The notes under the pieces: generated by a model
What the model saw: only the letters and a program-made list of their open reading frames with translations
Databases searched by the model: none
What the model was told of the DNA's origin: nothing
NCBI RefSeq assembly: GCF_001625215.2
Contig: NC_030381.2
Span: forward strand, 44,700,689 to 44,764,688
Source: Daucus carota subsp. sativus
Taxonomy: Eukaryota > Streptophyta > Magnoliopsida > Apiales > Apiaceae
Reading direction: 5' to 3'
Length of the DNA stretch: 64,000 nucleotides
Translations under genes and position numbers: made by a program
In this document: positions 1 through 15,100 of the stretch, in pieces
Numbering within the stretch: position 1 is the stretch's first letter
How the letters are laid out: each line of letters opens with the position of its first letter

Positions 1-765
1 TGGCTTCGCCTCTGGTATTTTACATTTATAGTAGGAAACTAAAAGATATAGTGTATCTCAGGGTTTGTTATTTGTACGTGTTTAAGCTGTTGTGTATCTA
101 ACATTTATTTGTGTTTGATTCAATCTATAAGCTACGATATTCTATTTGTGTAGATCTTATGTGTGTTTGTGTTATGCAATATGTTGGTATCATATGAGGC
201 TGCAAGTCTATGTTTTTGACAAATACTAATAAATTCGCTGTATTATTTCTTTTTCTAATTTCTAGATTTTTCAAGTGAAAATGTATATATTTGTGCTTGG
301 ATGTTTTTCTGTTTTCTGTAATATTTAATTTTGAAATATATAATATTTGCAATATGGCAAGAAGTTGATAGGTTAAACAATATGGTCATGTGTGATAATA
401 GATTCCAGTCTTAGTACTTTCAAACAGCAGATTTCTGGGTGTACCCTAAGTCCCCAGAAGTAGGTATTGTTTGTCTAGAACTAGTCAAATTGTAATAAAA
501 AACAGGCACAGTGTTTGTCTATAATACTATTAACACAGTTGTTTGTTATGTAAACTTTTTTTTCCATATGTGAAAGCTGAAAGTAAAGAGATTGTTTTTT
601 TTGCACAGGATAGTAGTAATATATATCTTGGCATATGCATTTTCTGTGTTAGACATGTATTTGATTTCAGAATCTTGTCGTTGTTGAGCTACGTTGCCAT
701 GTTGAAGACGTGTGGAACATATGCATTGCATGAATTATTACCTGACATGTAGCTTCATCTTGCAG
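1..765. other. Probable 5' intron of RPS6
   Basis: This is T-rich, AT-rich sequence ending in a pyrimidine-rich tract and TTGCAG acceptor at 761-765. It contains no sequence that could encode the missing RPS6 N-terminus (MKFNIANP...). The simplest reading is intron, with the start codon upstream of base 1. Small open frames here show no coding character. Confidence 0.6.
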
Positions 766-1745
<980 letters not shown>

Positions 1746-2249
1746 ATTGAACACTGCCTGAGTTTTGATGGTGTTCTTTTTAAGTTTGAATTTCTAAAGT
1801 GAGGTATTTTTGTCTGTCAAACATCTACTGTGTTATGGAACTTCGTTAGACTTGTTATTTGTACTTGTCATCTATTTGAAAAAGATTTCAGATTTTGGTT
1901 ATAGTTTCAGATATTGTCTGTCATGCTAGTTTTGTTTTCAATTCACTTGGTTTGTGGATTGATCAGTAGTTATAATATCAGTGAAAAATGAGATCTTCCA
2001 ATATAAAAGGAAAACACAGACCTAACTTTGCGATTACATGTAATTTGTTTTAATGTTACTTTTGTCTTGGAATACCAGATTAGGATATTGAAGGTTCTGA
2101 TTTTCGAAAAGAGTTTAGTTGGATTGCACAACAGCATTTTGTAGCTGATCGAAGATGATTTAAAGCTTTTCAATTTATGATGATTTTTAATTTATGATAT
2201 GAATTAGTGTGACGGAAAATCTGTCTGTAGCCTGTCCTCAGTCCTCGAA

Positions 2250-2600
2250 ACAAGTTGGTGGTTGGTTGTTTGTGTATGAATACAAAACAAAATGAACAAT
2301 AAGATGCAGGAGCATAGTTGTAAAATTTGGGAATACGAAACAAAATGAAGATGCAGGAGCATGGTTCTGAATTTTGGGAATCCTTGATGGTTGGTTATTT
2401 CATATTTGTGTATGAATATGAAACAAAATGAACATCAGTATAATTGTGAAATTTGGCAATATGGTTGGTTATTTCATATTTGTGTATGAATATAAAACAA
2501 AATGAACATCGTATAATTGTGAAATTTGGCAATATGAAATAATATGAACAATAAGATGCAGGAGCATAGTTGTGAAATTTGTGAAATTTGGGAATCATAT
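2250..2600. repeat. Imperfect tandem repeat, unit about 75-85 bp, 3-4 copies
   Basis: The block GGTTGGTTATTTCATATTTG followed by TGTATGAATA, AACAAAATGAACA and GTGAAATTTGGCAATA recurs at about 2262, 2390 and 2463. Related pieces (AAGATGCAGGAGCATAGTTG) occur at 2301, 2343 and 2553. It lies between the convergent 3' ends of RPS6 and the peroxidase. I see nothing coding in it. The rest of 1746-2929 shows no recognisable feature. Confidence 0.75.
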
Positions 2601-2929
2601 TGATTGAGGGTTTTTGTGATATAGTCAAAATTTGATTCAGGATTATTATTTTTTTATAATCAAATAGAAGTGTAATCGGTAAATTGTGTAATCGATAAAT
2701 CGAGATCCTTAGAGAATTGTAAATCGAGGATCCTTGGAAAATTGTGCAGGAGCAAAGCGAAAATTACAAATAGTCTTTCAACTGATATTTGACATTAACA
2801 TGAACATCACTTCGATCTTAAATCATTAATTTCATGAGGCAACACATAAACCTGAAACGCATTTGTAAAACTTCTCATTCTGTATACAGCCAAACATTCA
2901 TTTAATTATAGTCGCATTAAAAATTGGGA

Positions 2930-5440
2930 TCACATATACTTTCTCTTCCTCCAGGCATCAGACATCAACTCAGGTTGTCTGCTATTAGCTACTCTACAGT
3001 TCTTCCTAATCTCCCCTGGTCTTCCAGACTGTAAATCTCCCATTCTCACCATTCCGTCCACAAACGCTTTGAAAAATTCTTCTTGATCAGCACTAAACTG
3101 CTTCACATATCCTCTAGTTTGTTCAAATGTAAACAATGTTTGGTCTGAATTCAGAAATCCTCTCCCGTTAACCAAGTCCTTAAAATACTGATTATCAAAC
3201 ACCTGTGGTGTAGCATCCAAGTCCCCTGTCACGTTCCCATCTCCACCTAGTGGACAAAGCTTGTCCAACTTTTTCCGAAACTTTGGCTCAATGGTTGGGT
3301 CAGGCCGCCCGGAGCCGGATTGGTTGTATAGCCTAAAGACAATAGAAAAACACCTGCCTTTACCAATCGAATGAGACCCAGAAAGCGCTACAAGATCTTT
3401 GACAGAGAGGTTATATTTGCTGAAGAGGTCAATGAGATAACTTGAATTGGCTCTTGGACTCGGCATAATATTGTCTGCATCTTCTTGGCTTGCTGTCAAG
3501 CTATCCAGTCTTCCCAGTTTCACCTCCCAGTTAGGACCTCCACTCTGTTGCAAGAGCAACAAATTGTTGGAAATTTTCAATTATGAATTTATGACATGTT
3601 AGGATTAACTACATGACCATATTTGAATATTCGTAGGCTATGTTACCTATGTTACCCAGACTCGGCTAGAAGTGTCCGACATAGACACGTGTACGAGTGT
3701 CGGCTCAACAATATTCTGAAAATTTGACATGTTTTTTTTGCATAAAATAAGTGTCGGAGTATCCATAACCATGTCTGAGTGTCGAGTGTCCGACCCGGGT
3801 TCTTGAGTCAAAATGAAGACTCGGGTAACATAATTTGTAGGGGTTGCTTTATTGATAAAAGTGTACATAAAACTTTATTCTAAATGGGATAGACTTTAGA
3901 TTACTTTGAAGGCAAGTTCTTTGACTTGTTTGACATAGATTAAGAAACTAGCATTAACTTTTTGAACATGTTTGAATTTGTAGTAATGGCTGACTGATAC
4001 ATATATGTGGCACTGGCTGCTGTTCTGTGCAGCAAAGCCAACGTGAGAATCCTTACTAATTAAGGACACATTATGAATCAAAAATGTATACAACCTCATT
4101 CTATTCAACATGTACAACTGCAGCTTGCACAAGACACACAAGCAAATATTTCCTTGCTTTTAAATTAAAATACTAGATATTATAAATTGGTCACGGACTT
4201 ACTAAATCACAACAAATTGGTCACAGACTTACCTTAATAATAATGAATACTTACGAGACCATATGTACGAAAAAGAAATTTAAAAAAAATAGAAGTTCCG
4301 TTTCAAGATTGCAGATTTTTAGTATATCTATAAACATTAAACACACACCAAGAAAAGAAACTACCAAGGAAATTTTGTGAGAATGAGGTGTTGGATTACT
4401 TCAAATTTGGGGGTCATGCTTTTGCTGTGTTCCTTAATGGCAATTTTAATGCTAAAGTTGAAATAGCTAGTCATCGCTCGATTTTAGTAAAAGACGATCT
4501 TTGGTGCTAAAATACAACAAAAAAATTGCTAGATCAGTACAAAAAAAAATTGTTCTCATTTGATCTTCTGTTGTATTCTCAGAAGGAAAATGCTAGATCA
4601 CCCGAATCTGTTATTAAAATGAATCCAAATGATAAAATATGAATAGCGATACGTACACAAAATTGGATACAAAATCTTGCTGAAAATGACAATTGAGATG
4701 AGATGTTTTAATTAGTGCTATTTATATGAATACAAGGGCTCATTCCAATCAAAACTTACCACATGTCATCTTGTGAAAAATTTTGTACCCAATTTTATGC
4801 ATGAATCATTTTCCTTAAAATATTTCAAACCGATACAAAATCAACTTCATCTCATTTGGGAAGAATTTCGAATACTGAATTTGGGTGCTCTAGCATTAAT
4901 CTTCTCCAGAACTAAAAAAATTAAAGGTGATATAGGTTGATTACCAGAGCAACCGCATCTCTAGAGGCCATGATAATGATATCCGCACAAGAAACAACGC
5001 CCGGACACACACTCTCAAGGGCTTCCTTCACTTCATCAACAACTTCATAAGATCTCAACGAGTTTATGTTCGAAAGAGAGAGTTTCTCTCCTAGCATGTC
5101 CGGTGTATCATCTAGTAACAAAGAACCATCACATCCCTGCAAATTAAATCAATCCGCAACTCAATCAGAACAAAAAATTATCGAGCCAAGGCCGAAAAGA
5201 AAACAGAGAGAATTTTACATTGACGAAACAATCATGAAACTGCAAGCGCATAACAGAGGCGCCACTCCTTGGCTCTCTAATCATGGCCTGTTTGATCACT
5301 TTCCGAACCGTGGATTCGGCTTGTGGACAGCTCTCGGAGTAGTAACCTGGCCGGAGCGGCGGCTCTGCGGTGGCCGTGGCGATGACATGGGCGATGAAGA
5401 GCAAGAGAGGAAGCATTGGAGGGAGATGGTGAGAAAGCAT
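2930..5440 (-). CDS. PRX17: Class III secretory peroxidase, PRX17-like
   Basis: A secreted haem peroxidase (EC 1.11.1.7) that oxidises phenolics with H2O2 in the cell wall. It has three exons on the minus strand: 5440-5219, 5136-4945 and 3544-2930, joined by GT-AG introns in phase 0, giving 342 aa, the normal family length. A hydrophobic signal peptide (LPLLLFIAHVIATATA) precedes the mature LRPGYYSESCP start. The distal haem pocket is RLQFHDCFVN (Arg65, His69); GCDGSLLLDD follows, and VSCADIIIMASRDAVAL and the proximal-histidine block LVALSGSHSIG (His196) are intact. MLGEKLSLSN and PSPRAN match my memory of Arabidopsis PRX17, a peroxidase linked to lignified tissue. An in-frame Met9 could also serve as the start; Met1 is chosen as the longer form. 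The 1.4-kb second intron holds a MITE. No disabling change is seen. Confidence 0.93.
3649..3831. mobile_element. MITE (ATGTTACCC termini) in peroxidase intron 2
   Basis: The terminal inverted repeats are ATGTTACCCAGACTCGG on the left and, on the right, GACTCGGGTAACAT, which is its near-perfect reverse complement. The interior carries GTGTCCGACAT/GTGTCGGCTC motifs. A related element with the same ends lies at 12530-12974. There is no coding capacity. The superfamily is uncertain. Confidence 0.75.
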
Positions 5441-6237
5441 GTTACTTTTTTTGTTGAGGTAATGGAAAATGGTTTATTGGAAAGGCATGACGGAATTTAT
5501 AGACTTTTCTTAGGTGATATGGGATTCTATTCTCTTTTGAATTTTTTTTATTCCGTAATATTCCTCCCTATCATTTTTTTAATAATCTTTTTATATATTT
5601 GAAAATTTCATATAATGTAATTTTATGATTTATTTTAAATTTTTTAAATAAAATTTTAGACATTATAATTTTATTCATAATAAAAAAAAATTGAAATAAT
5701 TTATGAAAGTATGCGAGTCAGACCCTTCCTCTAATATAAATAACAATATTGGGACAGAGGGAGGATATGATTATATTTACGGTTATTAAATTGATTTTTG
5801 TTTTAATTTTTTTTTAATCTAATCAGAACTCGAGTGTGTGCGGATTTCGATTAAACTTGAGAATTTACATTTTTGTAGTAAAATCTTTCATTTATATTTA
5901 AATTGACGTGTATTCAGATATAATTTTATAAAATACATCAGAATCTTAAGATTTTCAATTGAGATTTTAAATTATACTACATAATCTGATGTATTGAATT
6001 AAAATATTAAATTATAAATTTTCTTTTGAATTATGATGATATTCAAATATTAATATATTTTTTGGATTTCATAAAATAATTAATTTTATGGTGTTTAATG
6101 TATTTTGACATTTCACCATAATTCATAAAATTTAAAACTTAAAAAATTTACTCTATAATTATTTATTTAGAGCCGACATCAAATTAAATCAGTTATAAGT
6201 TATTAAGATTGATAGATCATACACTCCGGGCCGTTTG
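5441..6237. other. Intergenic AT-rich DNA upstream of the peroxidase
   Basis: This presumably includes the peroxidase promoter, since that gene reads leftwards from 5440. I see no further gene, structured RNA or clear repeat. The open frame antisense to peroxidase exon 1 (5066-5602) is a shadow. Confidence 0.5.
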
Positions 6238-6474
6238 GGCGAGCTTAAAATAAGTGCTTCTTGCTTAAAATAAAAAAGTGAAGTAGAAGTTAGAAGTTAG
6301 TTAAGACTTATAAGTGATTAAAGTGTTTGGGAAAAAAGTAGAAGTCATGAAACAAAAGCTAGGAATCGTAACTTTTTATATGTGCTTCTCGATTTTTTAC
6401 ACAAACGGTACGAATAAATGCTTATAACTTAAAAGTCCAGAAGCGGGGCTTAAAAGCCCCGCCAAACACCTACT
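6238..6474. mobile_element. hAT-like MITE (about 237 bp)
   Basis: The left end is GGGCCGTTTGGGCGAGCTTA. The right end, GGGGCTTAAAAGCCCCGCC AAACACC, is a rough inverted counterpart (GGTGTTTGGCGGGGCTTTTA). The interior is rich in AAGTGCTTCTTGCTTAAAAT and TTTTTTACACAAACG. A second copy of the same family is split in two at 57874-58016 and 63732-63822. It has no coding capacity. Confidence 0.75.
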
Positions 6475-6849
6475 CCATATACATGGTTGAATACACCCAG
6501 GGACTCCCCATTTTTTCAGGAGATAAAGTAAATCTAAGTAAAAGTAAGTTTTATTTCCATTTCATTTTGGAGCGAAAGTTTTTAGAGTAAAACTATGTTA
6601 TAATTGCATTTATTTCACTTATTTTCATTTTTTAAAAAACTTTATTTTCTCTTCACTTTCTTTCCTCGTGTTTATGACTTGGAAGCATATATCTTAGAGT
6701 GTGTGCCAATGAGCACATGTTAAGAACTAAAATTCATAAATTTGAGTGATTTTAATTGGCTACTAACTCTTTATAATGGTGGACCTCCTGTAAATTCACA
6801 TACCACACCAATCAAAATCCACCAAACTTATAAAATTTGATGTTTAGTA

Positions 6850-7154
6850 CTCCCTCCGTCTCAATTTATAGGTCCATTTTGGAAAAAAAAAAATTGTCTC
6901 AAAATACTTGTCCATCTTTTCTTTCAATACAAATTTATCTACACATTAATTGTGATTTTTTTGAAACTCAACATTATTCTCATTTCTCAATGCACTAAAT
7001 CCCTGTATTTATTGTGATTTTTTTGAAACTCAACTATATTCTCACTTATCAATCCACTAATTAATGGTACATGAGATAAGATTTTATCTAACCAACTTTT
7101 TTCTTAATATGTGTGTTTATTTCAAAATAGACCTATAAATTGAGACGGAGGGAG
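6850..7154. mobile_element. Stowaway-type MITE, copy 1
   Basis: Termini are CTCCCTCCGTCTCAATTTAT and its inverse ATAAATTGAGACGGAGGGAG, flanked on both sides by TA, as expected for Stowaway (Tc1/mariner) insertion. Close relatives lie at 37144-37447 and 39196-39469, in the opposite orientation judged by internal sequence. It is non-coding. Confidence 0.92.
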
Positions 7155-7156
7155 TA

Positions 7157-8698
7157 TGTGTTAATACTTAATAGGCACACACCAGGCAAACCCAAGTTAG
7201 TATTACATGTGTGAATGTCCCTCCAGTTGCATGTGTGTCAACAATGTATAGGGCTGTGGTTTAACAATAACTGGGCCAAGTTGTTTCATGTTTGTGTCTC
7301 AAATTTTGTGCTTCAAATAATAAAAGGATCAGAGAGTTTGTTGTGAGAGGAGGGGGTGGTGAAATTACATAGGGTCATTCATGCCTCAACGCACCCATCG
7401 TCTCTATTGTTTTTCCTCACTCACTTGCTTATTCATGGGCCCGTTTCTGAACCGCTCTCATCTCACAAATAGCAACTTCCAACTTGCATCCTTTCATCGA
7501 ATAATTCGCCTGCAACCTTATCTTATTCTTCAGTCTGGCCATTGATATATTCCCTCCAAATCAAAATAACAATTTTGTTTAATTTTTCGATAGCTAAATG
7601 ATCAAATGTTGATTGTAAATAAATACATGTTACAATAGATAAGATATGTTTTCTAATAATTTTTAATTTCTAAATCATTTTAAAAAAATTATTATTTAAA
7701 AAATTGTGGTCAAATCAATATAAAATTTTGACCATCATGTTATAAAACAAAAACTCCAATCACCGGACATATTCCTAGAGATTAAGTTTGAGTACAACTA
7801 TATAATTTATCTGTTCCCTCGTTTATTTATCTGTTTCAAACTTAATCGGCCAAGTCACGGAACAAAAATTGATCATGAATTAATTAAATTGATCAGAAAT
7901 TAATCAGATTGATCGGTGATTAGTCAGAGATAATCAGTTCGACAAGTTACATAACAAGAATGAACGTGGATTAATTTTAGAAGATAGGACTTTCATATTG
8001 TTTCGAAGAAAACAGAGTTTGAGACACCAAACTAAGAGTTGAATAGTAGTTAAAATATTTTGCAGAGTGGTCCATCTGCAAGCAAAGAGTACAATTGTTT
8101 GTGAAGCAAAGAAGAGGATAGATAGAGGAGGAGGAGGTCCCCTACATGGCATACAACTACAATGGCGACACATCCTTGTCTTCTCTCCTGGTTGTGTATT
8201 ATTCCGACCATTACTCCCACTGCTACCATTTTATCATTAAATATAGTATCCTCAACGTATCTTCGTATAATGATTTACTTGCAGCGTGACCACCACTGTG
8301 AAATCTATTCTCACCTCAACTTATTAATTGCCTTCAAACGTTATCTTATAATTTAAATGCTCAAATACTCGAGAGTTAAAGCACTAAAAAGAGTCAAGAG
8401 TGCATGAAATCATGACCAGAGTTTGGATGAGATCGCATGAGTGTTATGCGTAGTGTGGTGCATTATGAGTTGAATGTGATAGTAGACTAGAGTGGTTTGT
8501 GAAATTAGAGTTTTTCCTCCAATCACATCAATAGTCAATTGAGAAAGAAAATATCTCAACAAATTCAAATACGAAAGAAGAGTGTGACTGGAATATGTGG
8601 TCCGGTCCAAGCATTCAAGCAATGAGTTAATCACAACATCGACAAGTCAAGGTCTTCTCCGTATGTTGTTTATTGGACGTAATCGTAACAAAATAATA
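7157..8698. other. Intergenic, no recognisable gene
   Basis: This is unique-looking AT-rich sequence. Short open frames at 7934-8173, 8162-8356 and 8410-8634 give proteins with no motif I recognise and no supporting splice structure. I see nothing else here. Confidence 0.5.
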
Positions 8699-8887
8699 CT
8701 CCCTCACTTCTTTTTTATTTGTCACATTTCTATTTTTGTCGGTCAAACTGATTAATTTTTGACTAAAAACTATAGGACACTCTTTCATTATTTTAAAAAC
8801 TTAAAGATTACATCTTAAAGTAGATGAAACGTTATTTTCGGGACCATCACACAACCAAATGTGATAACTAAAAAGAAACGGAAGGAG
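8699..8887. mobile_element. Stowaway-like MITE (diverged)
   Basis: The element starts CTCCCTCACTTC and ends GAAACGGAAGGAG, with TA on each side. The internal arms TTTATTTGTCACATTT and AAATGTGATAACTAAAAAG pair as an inverted repeat. It is about 189 bp and non-coding. Confidence 0.75.
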
Positions 8888-9322
8888 TACCTTCTTTGTC
8901 CTCCAAGATAATTTATTTTCGGGACGGGTGCTTGTCACATATTTATATAGAATTTTTTTTTAAAAAATTATAATCTATGTTTTATATGTACTTAATGATA
9001 TGTGTCAAGTAATGTATAAAGTTTTGAAAAATAAATTTAAAATATTTATATTTTAATAATTTAAAGTCAACACTTATTATAGTCACTGTTAAACTCATGA
9101 TTTTAAATTTGGGCTCAGTTCAAAAATACAGGTCAATCCAAACAACCAGCCCATGCAAAACCACCCAATCCCAACACGACCCAAAACCCACTCAAGCCCA
9201 CAACATAAAAATCCTAAAAATCACAGCAGCCAAGCCTCAGTCGCATGCTTTCTTCACTCTCTCTCTTTCCCCAAACGAGCAGCAAAACAGCACTAAGCGG
9301 CGGCGTCTCCATAGAGAGAGAG

Positions 9323-12096
9323 ATGGGAGGGAGAGGAAGGAGGTCACGCACACAGAGAAAGCACTTCAAAGACGGCAGAGAGAACGTCTGGAAACGCCCC
9401 AGGTCAGATGCGCAACAGCAAGAAGACTTCAATGCTAAAAAACACTGGGAGCCTTTTGCTACTCAAAACCCTGCTTTTGATGATTACTACAAGGTTCCCT
9501 CTCTGTTTGTGTACACCTCGATAAATAATAAATTAGTTGCCTGAATTCTTTTTTCCGGCGCTAATATAGCGGGACATTGTATATATTATCTAGTTCGATG
9601 AAATGAATTATCTTGATAAATGTATAAAGTTCCGCGTCCGAAGCATATTTATTTGTCGAGGCTTAAGCGTTATTGATTCATGTTGTTTTATATACTCTTA
9701 ATTTGTGGATAGTAGTGATGTGTGTATATGTGTATCGAGCGTAATCGATTCATGTATGTTGTTTTGTATGCTCTTAATTTGTGGATAGCAGTGTATGTGT
9801 GTATTATGTATTAGCACTTAGCAGCTACCGTATTTTAATTTTAATTTTATTTTGCTATAGCAGTAGTGTGTTTATGTGTATATGCTGATGAATTAATTCA
9901 TTTATGTGATATTATGTGTCGTAGGAGCAAGGAATTGTGTCTCTAGAAGAGTGGGATACTTTCAATAAGTTTCTACGCAGACCGCTTCCTGCTGCTTTTC
10001 GAATCAATTCCAGGTTAACTTTTTTAGTTATTTATTTAACATGTATTTTTGTGAAACAGAATATTTCTTCTGCACACTATTTTTAGTGAGAGTTCTAGTA
10101 AATTCAACACTTGTTGTGATTTGATGCATGAGTTAGAGTGTTGCCAAGTTAGATTTATAATCTTTAATTAAAACTAAACTTTCTCTTTCGGGATCGGATG
10201 AAATTTTATTTAGGTCCTATGATTATAACTCCCTCCGTCCCAAATTAAACGTTTTGTGTGACTTTTCGTGGTCAAATTGGCTGTCAATATAAAATTTTCT
10301 TTTATAATTAAAGTCATAAAATTACTTCTCAAAGTACATTAGATATACTTTACGATAATATAAATTTTATATTATTTAACAAATATATTAAATATGTGAA
10401 CTCCGACAAAATTTTGGCCAATTTCACCACAAAAGGTCAAACAAGAAAGAAAATTTGGGGTGAAGCTTCAGGAACTCAAGGTTATGACCCGGTTCTTGTG
10501 ATTTTCTATATTTGAGAGGTTAATCTAGTGATAACAAGTATGAAATAGTGTTTGAAAGACGCAAACAAGTAGAAACAGATAGAGTGTTAGATTTTCAGAG
10601 TACAGAGAGATAAATCTTAGTGAACGAACACGCAAATTTTGTTAAAGGCAGAGAGAGTAGAGAGTTTAGAGAGAAGTAGTTGGTGGAAATAACAATTCAT
10701 TTTCTGAATAATAGTAAACATAGTTCAAATTACATTACTTGAGCTATTTACAGACCCTGCCCAAGTATTGATACTAGTAAAAGCTTTCAGTACCCAAGAA
10801 TCAACTATTGATACTATTCAGATTGCTAATACTTATACTATGGCAATCCCGACATCTCTTCCTCCTTCAATTGATCTATTATGTCCTGACATCTCATGAA
10901 CAACTAGTCTTCTCTTTGAAAATGCATTATGAATAATGCAATATCCACTTTGATTTTCTTGCATTTCCTGTATAATATAGTATAGTAATGCAGTTGTAGC
11001 CCATTAACTTGTTGATCCATTTTTTTGTTGCAAAAGGTTATTGATTTTCTGCCCAGAAAGAAATTTCATTGCCCACTGATTTTGAAAAAGAGTGTTTGTC
11101 CATTTGGTAAGGAGTCCACTTCTTAATAGCAGTCACCAAAGCCATTAATACCTTTTACATAAGTAGAAATACATTGCCCTTTTACACCTAGAGCTTTGCT
11201 GAAGTAGGCCAATGGCCTCCTATTTTGTGTGAGGACTGCCCTTGTTCCTGTGTTGGAAGCATCAAATTCAATATTAACCGCTCAGTCCTAAAAATCGTCT
11301 TATGGTCCTTGGCACTTTTGGGTAATAGCCAGTCCAACATATTTTACCCCTTTATCCTTTCTATGGCCACCCCATTGGTTAAAACATGCCCTAGATATGC
11401 AACTTGATTTGCATGAATACACACTTGGATATTTGTTCCCAATTCTCATGTATGCTCTTTGAGAAAAACCAAAATTTCGTTTAAAAACACCAAAGTAAAC
11501 TTCCAGAGATAAGGTACAAATACCTTATTTATTAAATTCTGAAATGTGGCTGGGGCATTAGTGAGGCTAGAGGGCATCACTGTAAATTTATAATGTCCCA
11601 AGCGAGTTCCAAAAGCAGTTTTCTCTATATCTTAATCATTCTTTCTCACTCAGTGATACCTGCCTTTCGATCCAGCTTTGAAAAGTACTCCACCCTGCTT
11701 GATTCATCTAAAAACTCTTTACAGTAAACTTATTCTTTTTAGGAAGGTACTTAAGCTTCTGAAACCTCTAGGTATAATCCTTTTTCTTTAATAGGAGAAA
11801 GGGAACTGTTGGGTCTATTACCCTAAGACACTTACATTTCCTCGACGAGTTTCTCCATTTCATTCTTTTGATCATAGGAGTTTGTATCAGGTCTTATGGA
11901 AAATGTTCGGGATCCTTCTTTTAATCGTTTGGAGTCTGAAAGGAAATTACTATATTCTAAATACGGACAACCTTTTTTACCCTATCTTACACCCCCACCC
12001 CCAGTGCCACCACCAGCCCCGCTCCATCCATCCCCATACTTTGTCCAGCCCTTGATCTTCCTCCCTCTCCGGCGACCTCTTTTCTCCTCTGCGGCA

Positions 12097-12135
<39 letters not shown>

Positions 12136-15100
12136 ATACAATCTCGAACAAATCCATGCACTTGTTAATATTTTAAATAAATTATTAAGTGCCCCCTAGT
12201 TGCACTCTCTCCCCCCCACCTCTCCGGCTAGCTCACCGCTCTTCTTGTTCTCTCAATTTATACAATTTCGAACAAATCTATGCACTTGTTAATATTTTAA
12301 ATAAATTATTAAGTGCCCCCTAGTTGCAGTAAATAGGCGAAGTTTGTTGGTGGCCGAAATCAATGATGGTGGCTGGAATCAGTGATGGTGGTCATTGGAG
12401 GTTCATTTGTGTTTACATGTATTTATTTAATTGTAGAAGTTGAATAATCACTAAATGTAACTGTCATAATCATCACCATGTACTTTCTAGGCTAAATGGA
12501 TTTCAAATGGAGCAAAAGTTCAACAAGCTATGATACCCGGACTCTCCATTTTTGTGCTTATACCTGTGTCCACTGGACATGACATGGGTGTCGGTACAGG
12601 ATCTGAGTCGGATCCTTCTTATTACAACTAGACACTTTCACCTTGTAGCATCGCAGTTTATGAAAATTTAGGTGTTACAACTTGTTTATAGAGATCAGGG
12701 TTAAGGAATGACTTTTTTCTATGTTATTCTATTAACTTTGTGCTAAAATTTAACATACATAATTAGTGTATGTGATTTATCTGTAGTAGACACTAGTTTT
12801 ATGAATGTACTGCAAATCAATCTATATAAACTTTTACTTGCATGGAGCTTAAGTGCGAAGTCTCTGTACCCGTGTCTCATTTCGGATCCATGTCCAAGAA
12901 TTCTAGTTATCCTTATGTATCTGACTCATGGATCCGTACCCGTGTCCAACACTCATACCCGAGTCCGGTAACATAGTCAACATGTACCCTGAAATGGAGT
13001 GCTAATCGAAGATCATATGTTCTGCAATATGTTCCAACTTCCAATTAGAACTGCATCCAAGGGTACTCTATTGAAATGGACCATGTATATATATTACAAA
13101 ATTGTAGAATCTTACTAACTGGATAATATAGGTTGACTAGACCTTTATCGAAATAACAAGTTCAAACAATTGATAACTTATCTATTTATTCCATGCTCTG
13201 TTCGAGGGCTAAAAATTCCAAAATGTTGCCACTCAGACTGTTAGACACCTATTGTCTAAACTATTATGATTAAGGTAGTGTCTTAAACCAGCCTTATTTT
13301 TTTACTTGCTATGTAATTTATAACCTGTATGTATCCCCTTGTGTTTTGAGTCTGGTCTAATTGTTGTTACCACCATTCACTATTAGTATTTTAACTTAAG
13401 GATGTATCTTAAAGTTTATTACAATTGTGTTTCTTAAATTCTGCAGTAGCCAATTTTGTGATGACATCCGGTCACAATTAGAGAATGACTTCATGAAATC
13501 TCTCCAGGCTGAGGTTTGATTTTCTTCACTGTATTGTACATTCACCCATATTTAGATGAAAGATCATTCAGCTGCAAGAGATGATTCAATTGCTGCTTTC
13601 TCATGCTTAATTATGGCCAGGATACTGATGGGAACGAAGTTGCTGCAATTAAACCACTGTCTTGGTACCCAGAGAATCTTGCTTGGCAGTCAAATTTTTC
13701 TCGGATGCAGTTGAGGAAAAACCAAATTCTTGAGAGGTAAAGTTTTGCATTTTATATAATGGACAGAGCCTCGTGATATTTGGGCTAATCGTAGTACTAA
13801 AAATTAGATTTTGGTATGAGGACCAAGTACAATATATTGGGATCAACTGTTTAGAGTGTTAAATGTTTATATATATATATATTTGGGTCATGTTCCAGAG
13901 AGAACCATTAGGGAGAGAACTCTTAGAACCATTACCTTATTTCTAGTATTAGTTAGGGTTCTGCAGCAGAACTGCACATGAAAAAAAATGTCTTATTAAT
14001 GTATTATGTTTTGAAATTACTTTTGAACACACACAACGATGAATTTGTTAATGTTAAACCTGTGCACGTAAGTTCTTTTTGTAAGGAAAGATTCTCCTTT
14101 TGAAGGTGTAGTTATAAACTGTACAAGCTTTGAAGAATTTTTAAAGAACTCTATCATGCGTGACAGTAAATATATTAAGATTTTAAGGTATGCTCCTCAG
14201 ATTTTTTGGCAAGATATGGTGTCCATAAATTATTACTGTAATACAGAAGATAAAGTATATATGAATTACAAAATTTGTATTGCAAGTGTGTATACTAAAA
14301 ATTATTAATAAAGGGTAGTCTAGTAAAATGGGGTTTATGCAGATTTTTTTTTATTATGTAAACAATCAACCACTTTTGATGCTACTATACTCCGAGAAAT
14401 CTATTTTCACTGTATTTATGTCCATAATTATTCATGGTTGTCAGGTTCCATGAGTTCTTGAAGTTAGAAAATGAAATTGGAAATATTACAAGACAAGAGG
14501 CTGTGAGCATGGTGCGTGCTTCTTCCTCGTGGGTTATTGTTGTCTACTTGTTTAGTTATAACTTGAAACCTCTGTCATACATGCCCCCCCCTCCCCCCTC
14601 CCCCCACAGACACACCCCAAAAGGAAGAAAGATTGACCAATTTTGAAAGAAAACAACTCTGTAAAGATAGTTGGAACATTATGTATGTATAGTTTTACTC
14701 GATGAAATCTTTTATATATATTTTAATCTGTTTATCCAGGTACCACCACTGTTCTTGGATGTACGGCCAGATCATTTTGTTCTTGACAGTAAGCTCCATT
14801 CTTTAGTTATCATGCTAGTTAGTTTTGTGGGTTCCATAGGCTCTAAAAAGTTACTCGCCACCCTCACAATTTGACATTTCAATCGTCCGTCTTTTCTCCT
14901 GGACTCTTGTTATGAGAAACATTCTACCCTAATTTTTGACTCTCAGTGACATTCTCTTTCCTCATTAGGTTACTATTATTTATTTTTCTCTCACTTGGAG
15001 ATGCAGTTAAAACTTAGTAGACTTGATATAACTGATAATTATCGGATGTGCACGTGTGTAACAATTTTTTAAGTTATGCAATGAACTTGAGAGCATGGTG

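Noticed and set aside
5066..5602. 178-codon plus-strand frame over peroxidase exons 1-2
   Set aside because: It overlaps exons with correct splice sites on the other strand; the translation has no recognisable motif and runs into low-complexity sequence.
14573..14610. C-rich tract in TRM4B intron 5 as a possible coding extension
   Set aside because: It lies after a good GT donor at 14512; extending the exon would break the phase with the next exon, which encodes the expected [12 protein letters not shown] block.
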